A stretch of 35,245 bases of DNA from an uncultured Bacillota bacterium (lineage in GTDB: Bacteria; Bacillota; Clostridia; Christensenellales; Borkfalkiaceae), in contig CASFTB010000014.1 of NCBI GenBank assembly GCA_949297575.1, positions 1 through 35,245 of the forward strand, read 5' to 3'. This document shows, one piece after another, positions 8,178-17,363 of this stretch; position 1 is the first letter of the stretch; each line of letters starts with the position of its first letter. The notes beneath the pieces were generated by a model. The model was not told where the DNA came from. It was given only the letters and a program-made list of their open reading frames with translations, and did not search any database. A program made the translations under genes and the position numbers.

Positions 8178-11100
8178 ACTTCAAAAAAGTCGAACTCAAC
8201 GGGTTCAAGTCCTTTGCGGACAAGACCGAAATAAAATTCGATAACGGCGTCACCTGCATCGTCGGCCCCAACGGCTGCGGCAAGTCCAACGTGGCGGACG
8301 CCATCCGCTGGGTGTTCGGCGAACAGTCCGCAAAGACCATGCGCGGCTCCAGCATGCAGGACGTCATCTTCGGCGGTACCCAGGCGAGGAAGAGCCAGTC
8401 TTTCTGCGAGGTCACGCTCACCTTCGACAATTCCACGAAGATGTTCCCCGACCTCGAGTACGACGAGGTCGCCTTCACCCGCCGCCTCTTCCGCAGCGGC
8501 GAAAGCGAGTACCTCATCAACAAGCAGCCCTGCCGCATGAAGGACATCGTCGACAGGCTGCACGCCGTGGGGCTGGGCAAGGAAGGCTATTCCATCATCG
8601 GCCAGGGCAAGATCGAGCAGATCATGAACGCCAAGCCGGAGGACCGCCGCTCCATCTTCGAGGAGGCGACGGGCATCATCGTCTTCAAGTCCCGCCGGCA
8701 GGACATCGAGCGCCGCCTCGCCAATTCGTACAACAACCTCAACATCTTCCTGCAAAGGATGGGCGAGGTCGAGCACATGCTCGCCCCCCTCGCGCGGCAG
8801 GCGGAAAAGACCAAAAAATACCGCGAGTTTTACGGGCAGCTCAAGCTCGCCGAGATCAACCTCTACATCTACAAGCACGACAACGCCGCCACCGCCCGGG
8901 CGCAGGTCGGCGCGGTCACGGAGCGCATCCAGGGCGAGATAGACGCCGCCCGCACCCGTTCCGAACAGCTCGAGCGCCTCTACGAAGAGGACCGCCGCCG
9001 GTTGTCCGAGGGGGACGAGCGCCTGCAGCAGCTCAACGAGCAGATCCTGAAATATACCGTCGACCTGCAAAAAAAGGAGGGCGACGTCAACGTCATCCGC
9101 GAGCGCATCAGCTTCTTCAAAGAGCAGCGCCGCGCGGAGGAAAAGGCGGTGGAGGAGGGCACCGCCCGCATCGGGCAGATCGGGCAGGAGAGCGCGGCCT
9201 CCCTCGCCTCCGCCGAGGAGTACGACAAGAAGATAGAAGCTTCCCGCCGCGAGAGCGCCACTCTCTCTGAGGAGATCGCCGCCCTCAATGCCAAGCTCTC
9301 CGAATACGAAGAACTCTCCGATAAGTCGCACCGCAGCGTCATCGACACCATCGAAAACCTCTCCGAGATCCGCCAGAACATCGGCACCCTCTCCGCCAGA
9401 AAGGAGGCGGTAGAGGAGCGCATCGCCGAGATCGCCGCCGCCGCGCAGCAGCTGCGCGAAGAGCGCGCCGCCGACGAAAAGGCGCTCGCCGAGTGTGAAG
9501 ACTGGTACAAAGAAGTCGTCGAATACATCTCCCGCGAAAAGGAGGTCAAGGGGCAGAAGGAAGAAGAGATCGCCTCTCTCGGCGCCGAGGCAGACACGGT
9601 CAGCGAAGAGCTCTTCGGGTGCAATGCCCGCATCTCTGCCCTTGAAGACCGCAAGCGCTTTTATAAGAACGTCAAGGACGACTTCGAGGGCTACAAGTTC
9701 TCCGTCAAAAAGCTGATGAGCGACGCCCGCCGCGACCCCGAGCTCTCCTCGCGCATCCGGGGCGTCATCGCCGACATCGTCAAGACGGAGGAGAAGTACG
9801 AGGTCGCCATCGAAACGGCGTTCGGCGGCGCCATGCAGAACATCGTCACCGCCACGGCAGACGACGCCCGCCGCCTCATCGAATACCTCAAGCGCACCCG
9901 CGGCGGACAGGTCACCTTCCTGCCCGTGCAGTCCTTAAAGCCGCGCTACGAAACGGAGTACACCCGCCGCGCTTTAAAGGAAAAGGGCGCCGTGGGGCTC
10001 GCCAACGAGCTGGTGCGCTACGATAAATATTACGATAACGTGATCTATAACCTCATCGGCAACACGCTGATCGCCGATAATATCGCCAACGCCACCGAGA
10101 TCGCCAAAAAATACCCGCACGCCTTCCGCATCGTCACGCTGGACGGAGACGTCATCTCCACCGGCGGATCCATGACGGGCGGCTCCCGCAGGGAGGGGGG
10201 CGGCAACTTCCTCGCCAACGAGCGCCGCATCGAACAGGCGGAGGCAGACATCGCCGCCGCGGGCAAAGAGCGCGAAAAGCTCACCGCCCGCCGCGCCAAG
10301 CTGGAGGCGGACAAGGCGAAGGCCGCAGGAGAGCTCGAGCAGCTGCGCGAAAGCTTTCAGGAGGCGCGCAGCAAGGCCGCCGCGCTCTCCGAAAAGCGCG
10401 ACACGCTCACCGCAAAACTTGCCGACAGTGCAAAACAGCTTCGCACGCAGGAAGAGTCCCTCGCCGTCCTGTACGAGCGCCGCGAGGGGATCGATACCGC
10501 CTTCTCCACCTCCGCGCAGGGCGAGGAGGAGATCGCCCGCCGCAAGAGCGACGCCGAGGGCGAATCCGACCGCCGCAAGGAAGAATACGAAAAGATCAAG
10601 TCCGAACTGGGCGAGCGCAACCTGCGCCAGAACGTGCTGCAGGTGTACATCGCGCAGTACCGCGCCGCGGCGGAGGCAGACCGGGCAGAGGCGTCCCGCC
10701 TTTCCCGCGAAAAGGAAGAGCTGGAAAAGCGCATCGCCGAGGCGCAGGTCAACATCGGCAACATCGCCGCCACCGTCACCGACCTCGAAGATATGGCGGA
10801 AAAGGCCGCCCTCACCCCCGCGCAGCGCGAAGAGCTCAACGCCCTGCGCGCCAAAAAGGACGCCGCCCTGCGCGAAAAGGAAGAGCTCAACGCCGAGCTC
10901 GGGCGCGTCATGGCGGAGTCGCGCGAACTCACCGAGCGCATCGAGGCGCTCTCCGAGCAGCGCCACGCGCAGGAGATCGAGCTGACCAAGATCGATTCCG
11001 AGCTGGAAAATTTGCAGGCGCGCATAGACGAAGAGTACCAGGAAACGTACGAGAGCTGCCTGCAATATAAAGACGAGGCCTTCGACCCCGTCGAGGGGCA

Positions 11101-11773
11101 GCGCGCCGTCAATAAGCTCAAGCGCGAGATCAACGCCCTCGGCGCCATCAACCACAACGCGCTGGAAGAGTACGACGCCCTCAACGAACAGTATCAGGAG
11201 ATGACCGCCCAGCGCGACGACGTGCAAAAGGGCATCGACGATACCACCGCCGCGCTCGAAGAGCTGAAAGGCGAAATGCAGAAGCAGTTCGACGAAGGCT
11301 TCAACCAGATCAACGAAAACTTCAAAAAGCTGTTCAAAGAGCTGTTCGGCGGCGGCAGGGCAGAACTGCAGATGGACTATTCCGAGTGCGACGACCCCCT
11401 CTCCGCAGGCGTGGAGATCGTAGCCTGCCCTCCGGGCAAAAAGCTCACCAAAATTTCGCTGCTCTCGGGCGGCGAGCGCGCACTGACGGCGATCGCCATC
11501 CTCTTCGCCATCCTCATGCTGCGCCCCATGCCCTTCTGCGTGCTTGACGAGATCGAGGCGGCGCTGGACGAGGCGAACGTCGATAAGTTCGCGCAGTTCT
11601 TAAAGAAGTTCGCCAAGGAGACGCAGTTCATCGTCATCACCCACCGCAAACCCACCATGGAAAAGGCAGACTGCCTCTTCGGCGTCACGATGGAGGAGAA
11701 GGGCGTCTCCAAGATCGTCTCCGTCAAGCTGTCCGAGGTGGAGAGCAGGCTGGGCGGGGATACAGTGGCGTGA
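8174..11773 (+). CDS. smc: Chromosome segregation ATPase SMC
   Basis: SMC is the core of the SMC-ScpAB condensin that compacts and separates chromosomes. The 1199-residue product shows the N-terminal Walker A GPNGCGKS (31-38) and a first coiled coil. A hinge follows at about residues 525-675, with EVAIETAFGGAMQNIV and the Gly-rich TGGSMTGGS. After the second coiled coil come the C-terminal ABC signature LLSGGERALTA (about 1095) and Walker B FCVLDEIEAALDEANV (about 1120). The likely start is TTG 8174, overlapping the rnc TGA by four bases, with AAAGGGGAG upstream. This implies translational coupling to rnc. scpA and scpB are not in the window. Confidence 0.97.
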   Translation: MNFKKVELNGFKSFADKTEIKFDNGVTCIVGPNGCGKSNVADAIRWVFGEQSAKTMRGSSMQDVIFGGTQARKSQSFCEVTLTFDNSTKMFPDLEYDEVAFTRRLFRSGESEYLINKQPCRMKDIVDRLHAVGLGKEGYSIIGQGKIEQIMNAKPEDRRSIFEEATGIIVFKSRRQDIERRLANSYNNLNIFLQRMGEVEHMLAPLARQAEKTKKYREFYGQLKLAEINLYIYKHDNAATARAQVGAVTERIQGEIDAARTRSEQLERLYEEDRRRLSEGDERLQQLNEQILKYTVDLQKKEGDVNVIRERISFFKEQRRAEEKAVEEGTARIGQIGQESAASLASAEEYDKKIEASRRESATLSEEIAALNAKLSEYEELSDKSHRSVIDTIENLSEIRQNIGTLSARKEAVEERIAEIAAAAQQLREERAADEKALAECEDWYKEVVEYISREKEVKGQKEEEIASLGAEADTVSEELFGCNARISALEDRKRFYKNVKDDFEGYKFSVKKLMSDARRDPELSSRIRGVIADIVKTEEKYEVAIETAFGGAMQNIVTATADDARRLIEYLKRTRGGQVTFLPVQSLKPRYETEYTRRALKEKGAVGLANELVRYDKYYDNVIYNLIGNTLIADNIANATEIAKKYPHAFRIVTLDGDVISTGGSMTGGSRREGGGNFLANERRIEQAEADIAAAGKEREKLTARRAKLEADKAKAAGELEQLRESFQEARSKAAALSEKRDTLTAKLADSAKQLRTQEESLAVLYERREGIDTAFSTSAQGEEEIARRKSDAEGESDRRKEEYEKIKSELGERNLRQNVLQVYIAQYRAAAEADRAEASRLSREKEELEKRIAEAQVNIGNIAATVTDLEDMAEKAALTPAQREELNALRAKKDAALREKEELNAELGRVMAESRELTERIEALSEQRHAQEIELTKIDSELENLQARIDEEYQETYESCLQYKDEAFDPVEGQRAVNKLKREINALGAINHNALEEYDALNEQYQEMTAQRDDVQKGIDDTTAALEELKGEMQKQFDEGFNQINENFKKLFKELFGGGRAELQMDYSECDDPLSAGVEIVACPPGKKLTKISLLSGGERALTAIAILFAILMLRPMPFCVLDEIEAALDEANVDKFAQFLKKFAKETQFIVITHRKPTMEKADCLFGVTMEEKGVSKIVSVKLSEVESRLGGDTVA

Positions 11774-11960
11774 AACAGGCTCGCGAATTTCTCGGCGAGC
11801 TGACGCCTGTAAAATTCTGCGAATTGAGGACAACCCTACTGCTCGCCCTTTGGGCGAGACAGCGGAGGTTTTCCTTGCCGCGGCATCTTCAGAGCACGCA
11901 TATCAAAGAATCGCGGGCATTCACCCCCTTTCGGATACGCTCCCCACGGAGCGCCAAGGG

Positions 11961-11990
11961 AAAAAGCAAAAAGAGTGGTTTTGCCTTTTT
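11961..11990 (+). terminator. Candidate intrinsic terminator downstream of smc
   Basis: The GCAAAA (11966-11971) / TTTTGC (11979-11984) stem closes a 7-nt loop and is followed by C and T5. It lies about 190 bp past the smc stop. Earlier hairpins in the gap (for example CTCGCCC-TTT-GGGCGAG near 11851-11867) lack a T-tract. Confidence 0.45.
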
Positions 11991-12349
11991 CGAAAAATTA
12001 TGATACTTATAAATCCGCAGTCTCACGGAAAATCGCAGGGAGCAAAGCGAGCGAGATTTTCGTGAACAAAAGCGGCGGAGCCGAGGCGGAAACGAGCAAT
12101 GCCCGGCAGGGTATTGCGGCAAACTCGCCTCGTGCGCAGCCGCAAGAGGGGGTATGGGGCGATAGCCACATAAACAGCTAAAAACCGTCGCGGCGAAAGG
12201 CGGGGCAAAGACGGGCGCAAAGTCGCGCCCTTCATAAGCCCAAAAAACTTATCGTCCATCCTTGCCATGCGCGCAAAACTATGGTATGCCGGTATCTGAA
12301 TGTGGGGATCGTATACACAGAACGCGTCAAAAAAGTTGGCAGGCAGGCT

Positions 12350-12377
12350 TTGCGCGGCGCAGCTTTCCGTTTATAAT
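12350..12377 (+). promoter_or_regulatory. ftsY promoter
   Basis: Perfect TATAAT (12372-12377) with TTGCGC (12350-12355) 16 bp upstream. The same TTGCGC -35 recurs at the rplS and phosphoesterase promoters. The start codon is 35 bp past the -10 box. Confidence 0.6.
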
Positions 12378-12412
12378 AAATTTTTGCTTTTATTTTTGTC
12401 GAGGTGTTTTTA

Positions 12413-13306
12413 ATGGGTTTTTTCGGTAAGATCATCAACGCGCTCAAAAAGACGAAGGACAACATTTCCTCCAAGCTCTCCGCACTCTTTTCGCGCGGGC
12501 TGGGGGACGACTTTTACGACGAGCTCGAGGAGATCCTCATCTCCGCCGACATCTCCGTCGTCACCGCGGAGGACATCGTCGAACAGATCCGCGCCGAGGC
12601 GAAAAAGGAAAAGCTCAAGGACAAGGAGTACGTCATCGACCTTCTGAAAGACGTCATCGAAGATACCCTCTGCGAGGCGGAAGTTCCCGAAATCGAGTAC
12701 CCCGCCGTCATCATGCTGGTGGGCGTCAACGGCGTGGGCAAGACGACGACCATCGGCAAGCTCGCCAATTATTTCGTAAAGCAAAAGAAGAGCGTCACCG
12801 TGGCGGCGGCGGATACCTTCCGCGCGGCGGCGGCTGACCAGCTCACCGTCTGGGCAGAGCGCGCCAAGGTGCGCATCGTCAAGCACGAGGAGGGCAGCGA
12901 CCCCTCCGCCGTCGTCTACGACGCCGTCTCCTCCGCCAAGGCGAAAAAGACGGACGTCGTCATCGTCGACACGGCCGGCCGCCTGCACGTCAAGGCCAAC
13001 CTCATGGCGGAGCTGCAGAAGATGGACCGCGTCGTGTCGCGCGATTACCCCGAGGCGCATTTCTATAAATTTTTGGTGCTGGACGCGACCACGGGGCAGA
13101 ACGCCCTCTCGCAGGCGCGCCTGTTCGACGAGGCGGTCGACCTCGACGGCATCGTTTTGACCAAGCTGGACGGCACCGCCAAGGGCGGCTTCGTCGTCTC
13201 TCTCTGCGGCGAGCTGAAGATCCCCGTCGTGTTCGTCGGCACCGGCGAAAAGATGGACGATCTGCAGCTCTTCGACGCCGAAGAGTTCACCGAGGGCATC
13301 ATCTGA
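12413..13306 (+). CDS. ftsY: Signal recognition particle receptor FtsY
   Basis: FtsY is the membrane-associated SRP GTPase that docks the Ffh-RNA-ribosome complex to the Sec translocon. The 297-residue product has a short basic N-terminus (MGFFGKIINALKKTKDN) without the long acidic A-domain of E. coli, then the NG core. GTPase motifs are GVNGVGKTTT (about 104), DTFRAAA, DTAGRLH (about 185) and TKLDGTAKGG (about 248). ATG 12413 is preferred over GTG 12404 because GAGGTG, which contains that GTG, is the ribosome-binding site seven bases upstream. Only one base separates its stop from the ylxM ATG, so the two are an operon. Confidence 0.96.
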   Translation: MGFFGKIINALKKTKDNISSKLSALFSRGLGDDFYDELEEILISADISVVTAEDIVEQIRAEAKKEKLKDKEYVIDLLKDVIEDTLCEAEVPEIEYPAVIMLVGVNGVGKTTTIGKLANYFVKQKKSVTVAAADTFRAAAADQLTVWAERAKVRIVKHEEGSDPSAVVYDAVSSAKAKKTDVVIVDTAGRLHVKANLMAELQKMDRVVSRDYPEAHFYKFLVLDATTGQNALSQARLFDEAVDLDGIVLTKLDGTAKGGFVVSLCGELKIPVVFVGTGEKMDDLQLFDAEEFTEGII

Positions 13307-13307
13307 C

Positions 13308-13649
13308 ATGCGCACGGACGGAAAAAATCTGGAATATCAGCAATTGTTGGACGCATACGGCGGCCTTCTCACCGATCATCAGAGAGACATCTGCGAATTA
13401 TATTATATGTACGACCTGTCTCTGACCGAGATCGCCGAGCAGAAGGGCGTCTCCAAACAGAGCGTTTCGGATATGCTCGCCAAGAGCCGGATGCTTTTGG
13501 ACGGGTACGAACAGAAGCTGCACATCGTGCAGGCGGCACAACGGGAGGAGGCGGCGGCGGAAAAGCTCTCCGAACTTTCCGAAAAGCACCCCGCTCTCGC
13601 CGAAGAGATCGCCGCGATCGCGGCGCTTTTAAAAGGGGAATCACTCTGA
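13308..13649 (+). CDS. ylxM: YlxM/p13 family helix-turn-helix protein
   Basis: The 113-residue product is all-helical, with a sigma-70 region-4-like helix-turn-helix: LTDHQRDICELYYMYDLSL followed by TEIAEQKGVSKQSVSDML. This is the YlxM signature, and the position between ftsY and ffh is the standard Firmicutes context. The family (UPF0122/p13) is thought to bind the SRP pathway or its transcripts; its biochemical role is not firmly known. The Ala/Glu-rich C-terminal helix ends at GESL. ATG follows the ftsY stop by one base. Confidence 0.93.
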   Translation: MRTDGKNLEYQQLLDAYGGLLTDHQRDICELYYMYDLSLTEIAEQKGVSKQSVSDMLAKSRMLLDGYEQKLHIVQAAQREEAAAEKLSELSEKHPALAEEIAAIAALLKGESL

Positions 13650-13674
13650 AATCATCGCAAAGAGGTAAAGAAAG

Positions 13675-14991
<1,317 letters not shown>

Positions 14992-15024
14992 GGGAGCGGC
15001 TGCGGAAATTTTTCCCGAAAAACC

Positions 15025-15058
15025 GAGCGCTGTCAAGCAAAAATGCTTGACAGCGCTC
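15025..15058 (+). terminator. 15-bp perfect hairpin overlapping the rpsP promoter
   Basis: Left arm 15025-15039 (GAGCGCTGTCAAGCA), loop AAAA, right arm 15044-15058. There is no T-tract on the plus strand, so termination after ffh would be inefficient. On the minus strand it is followed by GGTTTTT. The right arm contains the rpsP -35 hexamer TTGACA, so the same DNA serves as hairpin and promoter. Confidence 0.55.
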
Positions 15059-15075
15059 CCTTGTTGCGCTATAAT
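15047..15075 (+). promoter_or_regulatory. Consensus sigma-A promoter of rpsP
   Basis: TTGACA (15047-15052), 17 bp, TATAAT (15070-15075): a perfect match to consensus in both hexamers and spacing. It drives rpsP-khpA; the start codon is at 15136 after a leader of about 55 nt. Confidence 0.9.
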
Positions 15076-15135
15076 AGTGCGGTAAAAAGGGCGCGCGGGA
15101 TGCGCGCAACGCAAAACACAAGGAGTAAAACCATC

Positions 15136-15429
15136 ATGGCAGTTAAAATGAGATTGACGAGAATGGGCGACAAAAAGAGCCCCTTCTACCGCATCGTCAT
15201 CGTCGACAGCCGCAAGGCGCGCGACGGCGAGTATATCGAAAAGGTCGGCCACTACAACCCGACCGTCCACCCCGCAGAGATCGTCATCGACGCAGACAAG
15301 GCGAAGGACTGGCTCTCCAAGGGCGTGCAGCCCACCGAAACGGTGCGCAACCTGCTCATCGCGCAGGGCATCGTCGAGAAGCCGACCAAGCTTTCCGCCC
15401 CCAGGACGAGGACGCGGAAAAAGAAGTAA
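15136..15429 (+). CDS. rpsP: 30S ribosomal protein S16
   Basis: The 97-residue small-subunit protein begins [26 protein letters not shown], the family hallmark, and includes IEKVGHYNP and a basic C-terminal tail (RTRTRKKK). ATG 15136 is chosen because it has AGGAG at 15121-15125; upstream in-frame codons lie before the ribosome-binding site. It heads the rpsP-khpA-rimM-trmD set under a consensus promoter. Confidence 0.97.
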   Translation: MAVKMRLTRMGDKKSPFYRIVIVDSRKARDGEYIEKVGHYNPTVHPAEIVIDADKAKDWLSKGVQPTETVRNLLIAQGIVEKPTKLSAPRTRTRKKK

Positions 15430-15451
15430 GCGCGCATAGGGGGAGCGGAAC

Positions 15452-15694
15452 ATGCTTGAACTTGTAAAATACGTCGTAGAGCAATTCGCCGAATATAAGG
15501 ATAAGATCGAGTACCGCGTCGAGGAAAAAGAGAACGCGACGGAGATCGTCGTCCTGCTCGAAGAGTCCGACATGGGCAAAGTCATCGGCAAGCAGGGCAA
15601 GATCGCCAAGGCGCTGCGCACCCTCGTCCGCTGCGCTTCCGCCAAGGAAGGGAAGAGGTACAACATCGAGATCAAGGAAAAAGACGCGGAGTAA
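15452..15694 (+). CDS. khpA: KH-domain RNA-binding protein KhpA (YlqC)
   Basis: The 80-residue single-KH-domain protein has the GxxG loop as GKQG (46-49) inside MGKVIGKQGKIAKALRTL. KhpA forms a heterodimer with KhpB/EloR in Gram-positives and acts in RNA chaperoning and cell-length control. The length and the place right after rpsP are typical. It has GGGGGAG upstream. An intrinsic terminator follows directly, separating it from rimM. Confidence 0.95.
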   Translation: MLELVKYVVEQFAEYKDKIEYRVEEKENATEIVVLLEESDMGKVIGKQGKIAKALRTLVRCASAKEGKRYNIEIKEKDAE

Positions 15695-15709
15695 TTTCGC
15701 CCGTCTTGC

Positions 15710-15744
15710 AGGAGGGATCCGCTTTCGGCTCCCTCCTCTTTTTT
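15710..15744 (+). terminator. Intrinsic terminator/attenuator between khpA and rimM
   Basis: AGGAGGGA (15710-15717) pairs with TCCCTCCT (15730-15737), with an inner CC/GG pair, and is followed by C and T6 (15739-15744). The rimM Shine-Dalgarno GGAGGA (15745-15750) begins at once. The terminator right arm could also pair with that site, and the left arm resembles it. No separate rimM promoter is evident, so it likely lowers rimM-trmD expression relative to rpsP. Confidence 0.8.
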
Positions 15745-15753
15745 GGAGGAAAT

Positions 15754-16254
15754 ATGCAGGAAACCATCGTCATCGGCGAGATCCTTAAACCCCAGGGCAT
15801 CCGCGGCGAAGTGAAGGTCAAACCCCTTCTCGACGACCCCGCCGATATCTGCAAGATCAAAAAGGTGTTCGTCGCCGGGCAGGAGCACAAGGTGCTCTCC
15901 GCCCGCGCGGGCGGCGGATTTGCCTATCTCGCCCTCTCGGGCATTGCCGACCGCAACGCGGCGGAACTTCTGCGCGGGAAGGAGCTCTCCGCCCTGCGCG
16001 CGGATGCGCCCGCCCTCGGCGAGGGCAGGTACTACATCGTGGACGTCATCGGCTGCGCCGTGGTCACGGAAAGCGGAAAGCGCCTGGGCGAAATTGCAGA
16101 CATCCTGCCCGCGCACACCGACGTGTACGTGCTTAAAGAGGGCGAAGCGGAGGCCATGTTTCCCGCGGCGGACGGGGTCATTTTGGACGTCGACGTCGAA
16201 AACAGGCGGGTGACGGTGAGCGAAAAGCGCCTTGCAGAGGTGATGGTCAGGTGA
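15754..16254 (+). CDS. rimM: 16S rRNA processing protein RimM
   Basis: RimM assists maturation of the 30S head and binds S19. The 166-residue product has the N-terminal beta-barrel (IVIGEILKPQGIRGEVKVKPLLDDP) and a C-terminal PRC-barrel (GRYYIVDVIGCAV...GEIADILPAHTDVYVL). GGAGGA lies three bases upstream of ATG 15754, a short but usable spacing. The stop overlaps the trmD GTG. Expression must pass the terminator at 15710-15744. Confidence 0.94.
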   Translation: MQETIVIGEILKPQGIRGEVKVKPLLDDPADICKIKKVFVAGQEHKVLSARAGGGFAYLALSGIADRNAAELLRGKELSALRADAPALGEGRYYIVDVIGCAVVTESGKRLGEIADILPAHTDVYVLKEGEAEAMFPAADGVILDVDVENRRVTVSEKRLAEVMVR

Positions 16255-16925
16255 AGATCGATATCTTGACGCTCTTCCCCGAGATGTTCGCGCCCATGCA
16301 GGCGAGCATCCTCGGGCGGGCGCAGAAGGAAAAGAAGCTCGAGATCAACGTCGTCAACATCCGCGACTACACCGAAGACAAGCATTTAAAGTGCGACGAC
16401 TACCCCTTCGGCGGCGGTGCGGGCATGGTGATGACGGCGCAGCCCATCGGCTCCGCCATCGAGGCGCTCGACCCCGAACACAGGGCGCGGCGCATCTACA
16501 TGTCCCCCAAGGGGCAGACCTTCCGCCAGCAGAAGGTGTTCGAACTTCTGGAATACGATCACCTCATCCTGCTGTGCGGGCACTACGAGGGGGTGGACCA
16601 GCGCGCCATCGACCTGTTCATCGACGAGGAGATCAGCATCGGCGATTACGTGCTCACCGGGGGCGAACTGCCCGCGATGGTCGTGGCAGATTGCCTCGCG
16701 CGGTACGTGGAGGGGGTCATCAGCACCTCCTCGCTCGTGCAGGAGAGCTTTTCGGAGAACAGGCTCGAATACCCCCAATACACCCGCCCCGTCGAGTACA
16801 GGGGGCTTGCCGTGCCCGAAGTTCTGCGCAGCGGCAACCACGCAGAGATAGACAAATGGCGCCGCGAACAGTCTGAAAAGCTGACGCGCGAAAAGCGCCC
16901 CGACCTTCTCGGCCCGCAGGGCTGA
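16251..16925 (+). CDS. trmD: tRNA (guanine-N1-)-methyltransferase TrmD
   Basis: TrmD methylates G37 of tRNAs that read CNN codons using S-adenosylmethionine, which prevents +1 frameshifting. The 224-residue SPOUT-fold protein shows MKIDILTLFPEMF, the Gly-rich YPFGGGAGMVM, LLCGHYEGVDQRAID and the knot motif IGDYVLTGGELP. The start is GTG, overlapping the rimM stop by four bases. In most Firmicutes rplS follows directly; here a strong terminator and about 10 kb of envelope genes intervene. Confidence 0.97.
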   Translation: MKIDILTLFPEMFAPMQASILGRAQKEKKLEINVVNIRDYTEDKHLKCDDYPFGGGAGMVMTAQPIGSAIEALDPEHRARRIYMSPKGQTFRQQKVFELLEYDHLILLCGHYEGVDQRAIDLFIDEEISIGDYVLTGGELPAMVVADCLARYVEGVISTSSLVQESFSENRLEYPQYTRPVEYRGLAVPEVLRSGNHAEIDKWRREQSEKLTREKRPDLLGPQG

Positions 16926-17007
16926 GGCGCGCCGCGGCACAAAATGCGCGCACCGTTCTATGCAAAAAAGGACAAATTTGCCCCGCCGCGGGGAAAAGCG
17001 GACACCA

Positions 17008-17044
17008 CCCCCGCCCGCGCACATCGCGCGGGCGGGGGCATTTT
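17008..17044 (+). terminator. Strong intrinsic terminator after trmD
   Basis: A 13-bp perfect GC stem (17008-17020 with 17026-17038, loop ACATC) is followed by CATTTTACGCTTTT. It ends the rpsP-trmD transcript. Confidence 0.8.
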
Positions 17045-17123
17045 ACGCTTTTGGAAGAAAAAATCCGAACAAAATAACAAATATCGGCATAAAAATAAAT
17101 TTATAAAACAAGTGTTGCGATAC

Positions 17124-17152
17124 TTGACAAGCCATGCGGGCAATGTTATAAT
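17124..17152 (+). promoter_or_regulatory. Consensus sigma-A promoter of the large lipoprotein
   Basis: TTGACA (17124-17129), 17 bp, TATAAT (17147-17152): perfect hexamers and spacing. It is preceded by an AT-rich stretch (about 17058-17112) that may act as an UP element. This predicts strong expression of a very large surface protein. Confidence 0.9.
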
Positions 17153-17159
17153 AGGCATG

Positions 17160-17363
17160 CATAGAATAGGATAACGCGCGTGCGCGCACACGTAGAAGTC
17201 CGTGCGCCGCCCGCAGCAATTTTTATTTCATAAAAATTCCCGTTTTCTTCCGAAAACGGGAAGCAGCTCTTATCGGCAGGGCGGTGCCGCTTTGCCGCTG
17301 CATTCCGTCTGTTGCGCGCGCCTATGGGCGCGGCGATGGCAATATAGAGAAAGGAGAGATAGG
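17160..17363 (+). promoter_or_regulatory. Structured ~200-nt 5' leader of the large lipoprotein
   Basis: Between the predicted start point and the ATG are consecutive hairpins. One at 17218-17238 is a perfect 9-bp stem AATTTTTAT/ATAAAAATT with loop TTC. The next, at 17239-17260, is a perfect 9-bp CCCGTTTTC/GAAAACGGG with loop TTCC. A third near 17316-17331 is CGCGCC/GGCGCG. AAGGAGAG follows at 17351-17358. It contains no riboswitch I recognise. The rest of the trmD-lipoprotein gap has only the terminator and promoter. Confidence 0.5.

Larger units (their letters stand above)
11774..12412. other. Non-coding, hairpin-rich gap between smc and ftsY
   Basis: This 639-bp gap has no reading frame that looks like a protein; short frames on both strands are low-complexity and have no supported start. 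It contains several stem-loops. Hairpin A is imperfect, at 12023-12065 (TCACG+AAAATC against GATTTT+CGTGA with one bulge). Hairpin B is a 72-nt structure at 12072-12143 with three stacked helices: GCGGC/GCCGC, CGAGGCG/CGCCTCG, and GCAATGCCC/GGGTATTGC with one G-U pair and loop GGCA. Hairpin C is at 12213-12230 (GGGCGC/GCGCCC). This could be a structured RNA or a decayed interspersed element. It does not match SRP RNA, 6S, tmRNA or RNase P features I know. Confidence 0.5.

Noticed and set aside
11774..12412. SRP RNA, 6S RNA, tmRNA or RNase P RNA gene near the SRP genes
   Set aside because: None of their conserved motifs was found on either strand; only generic hairpins are visible.
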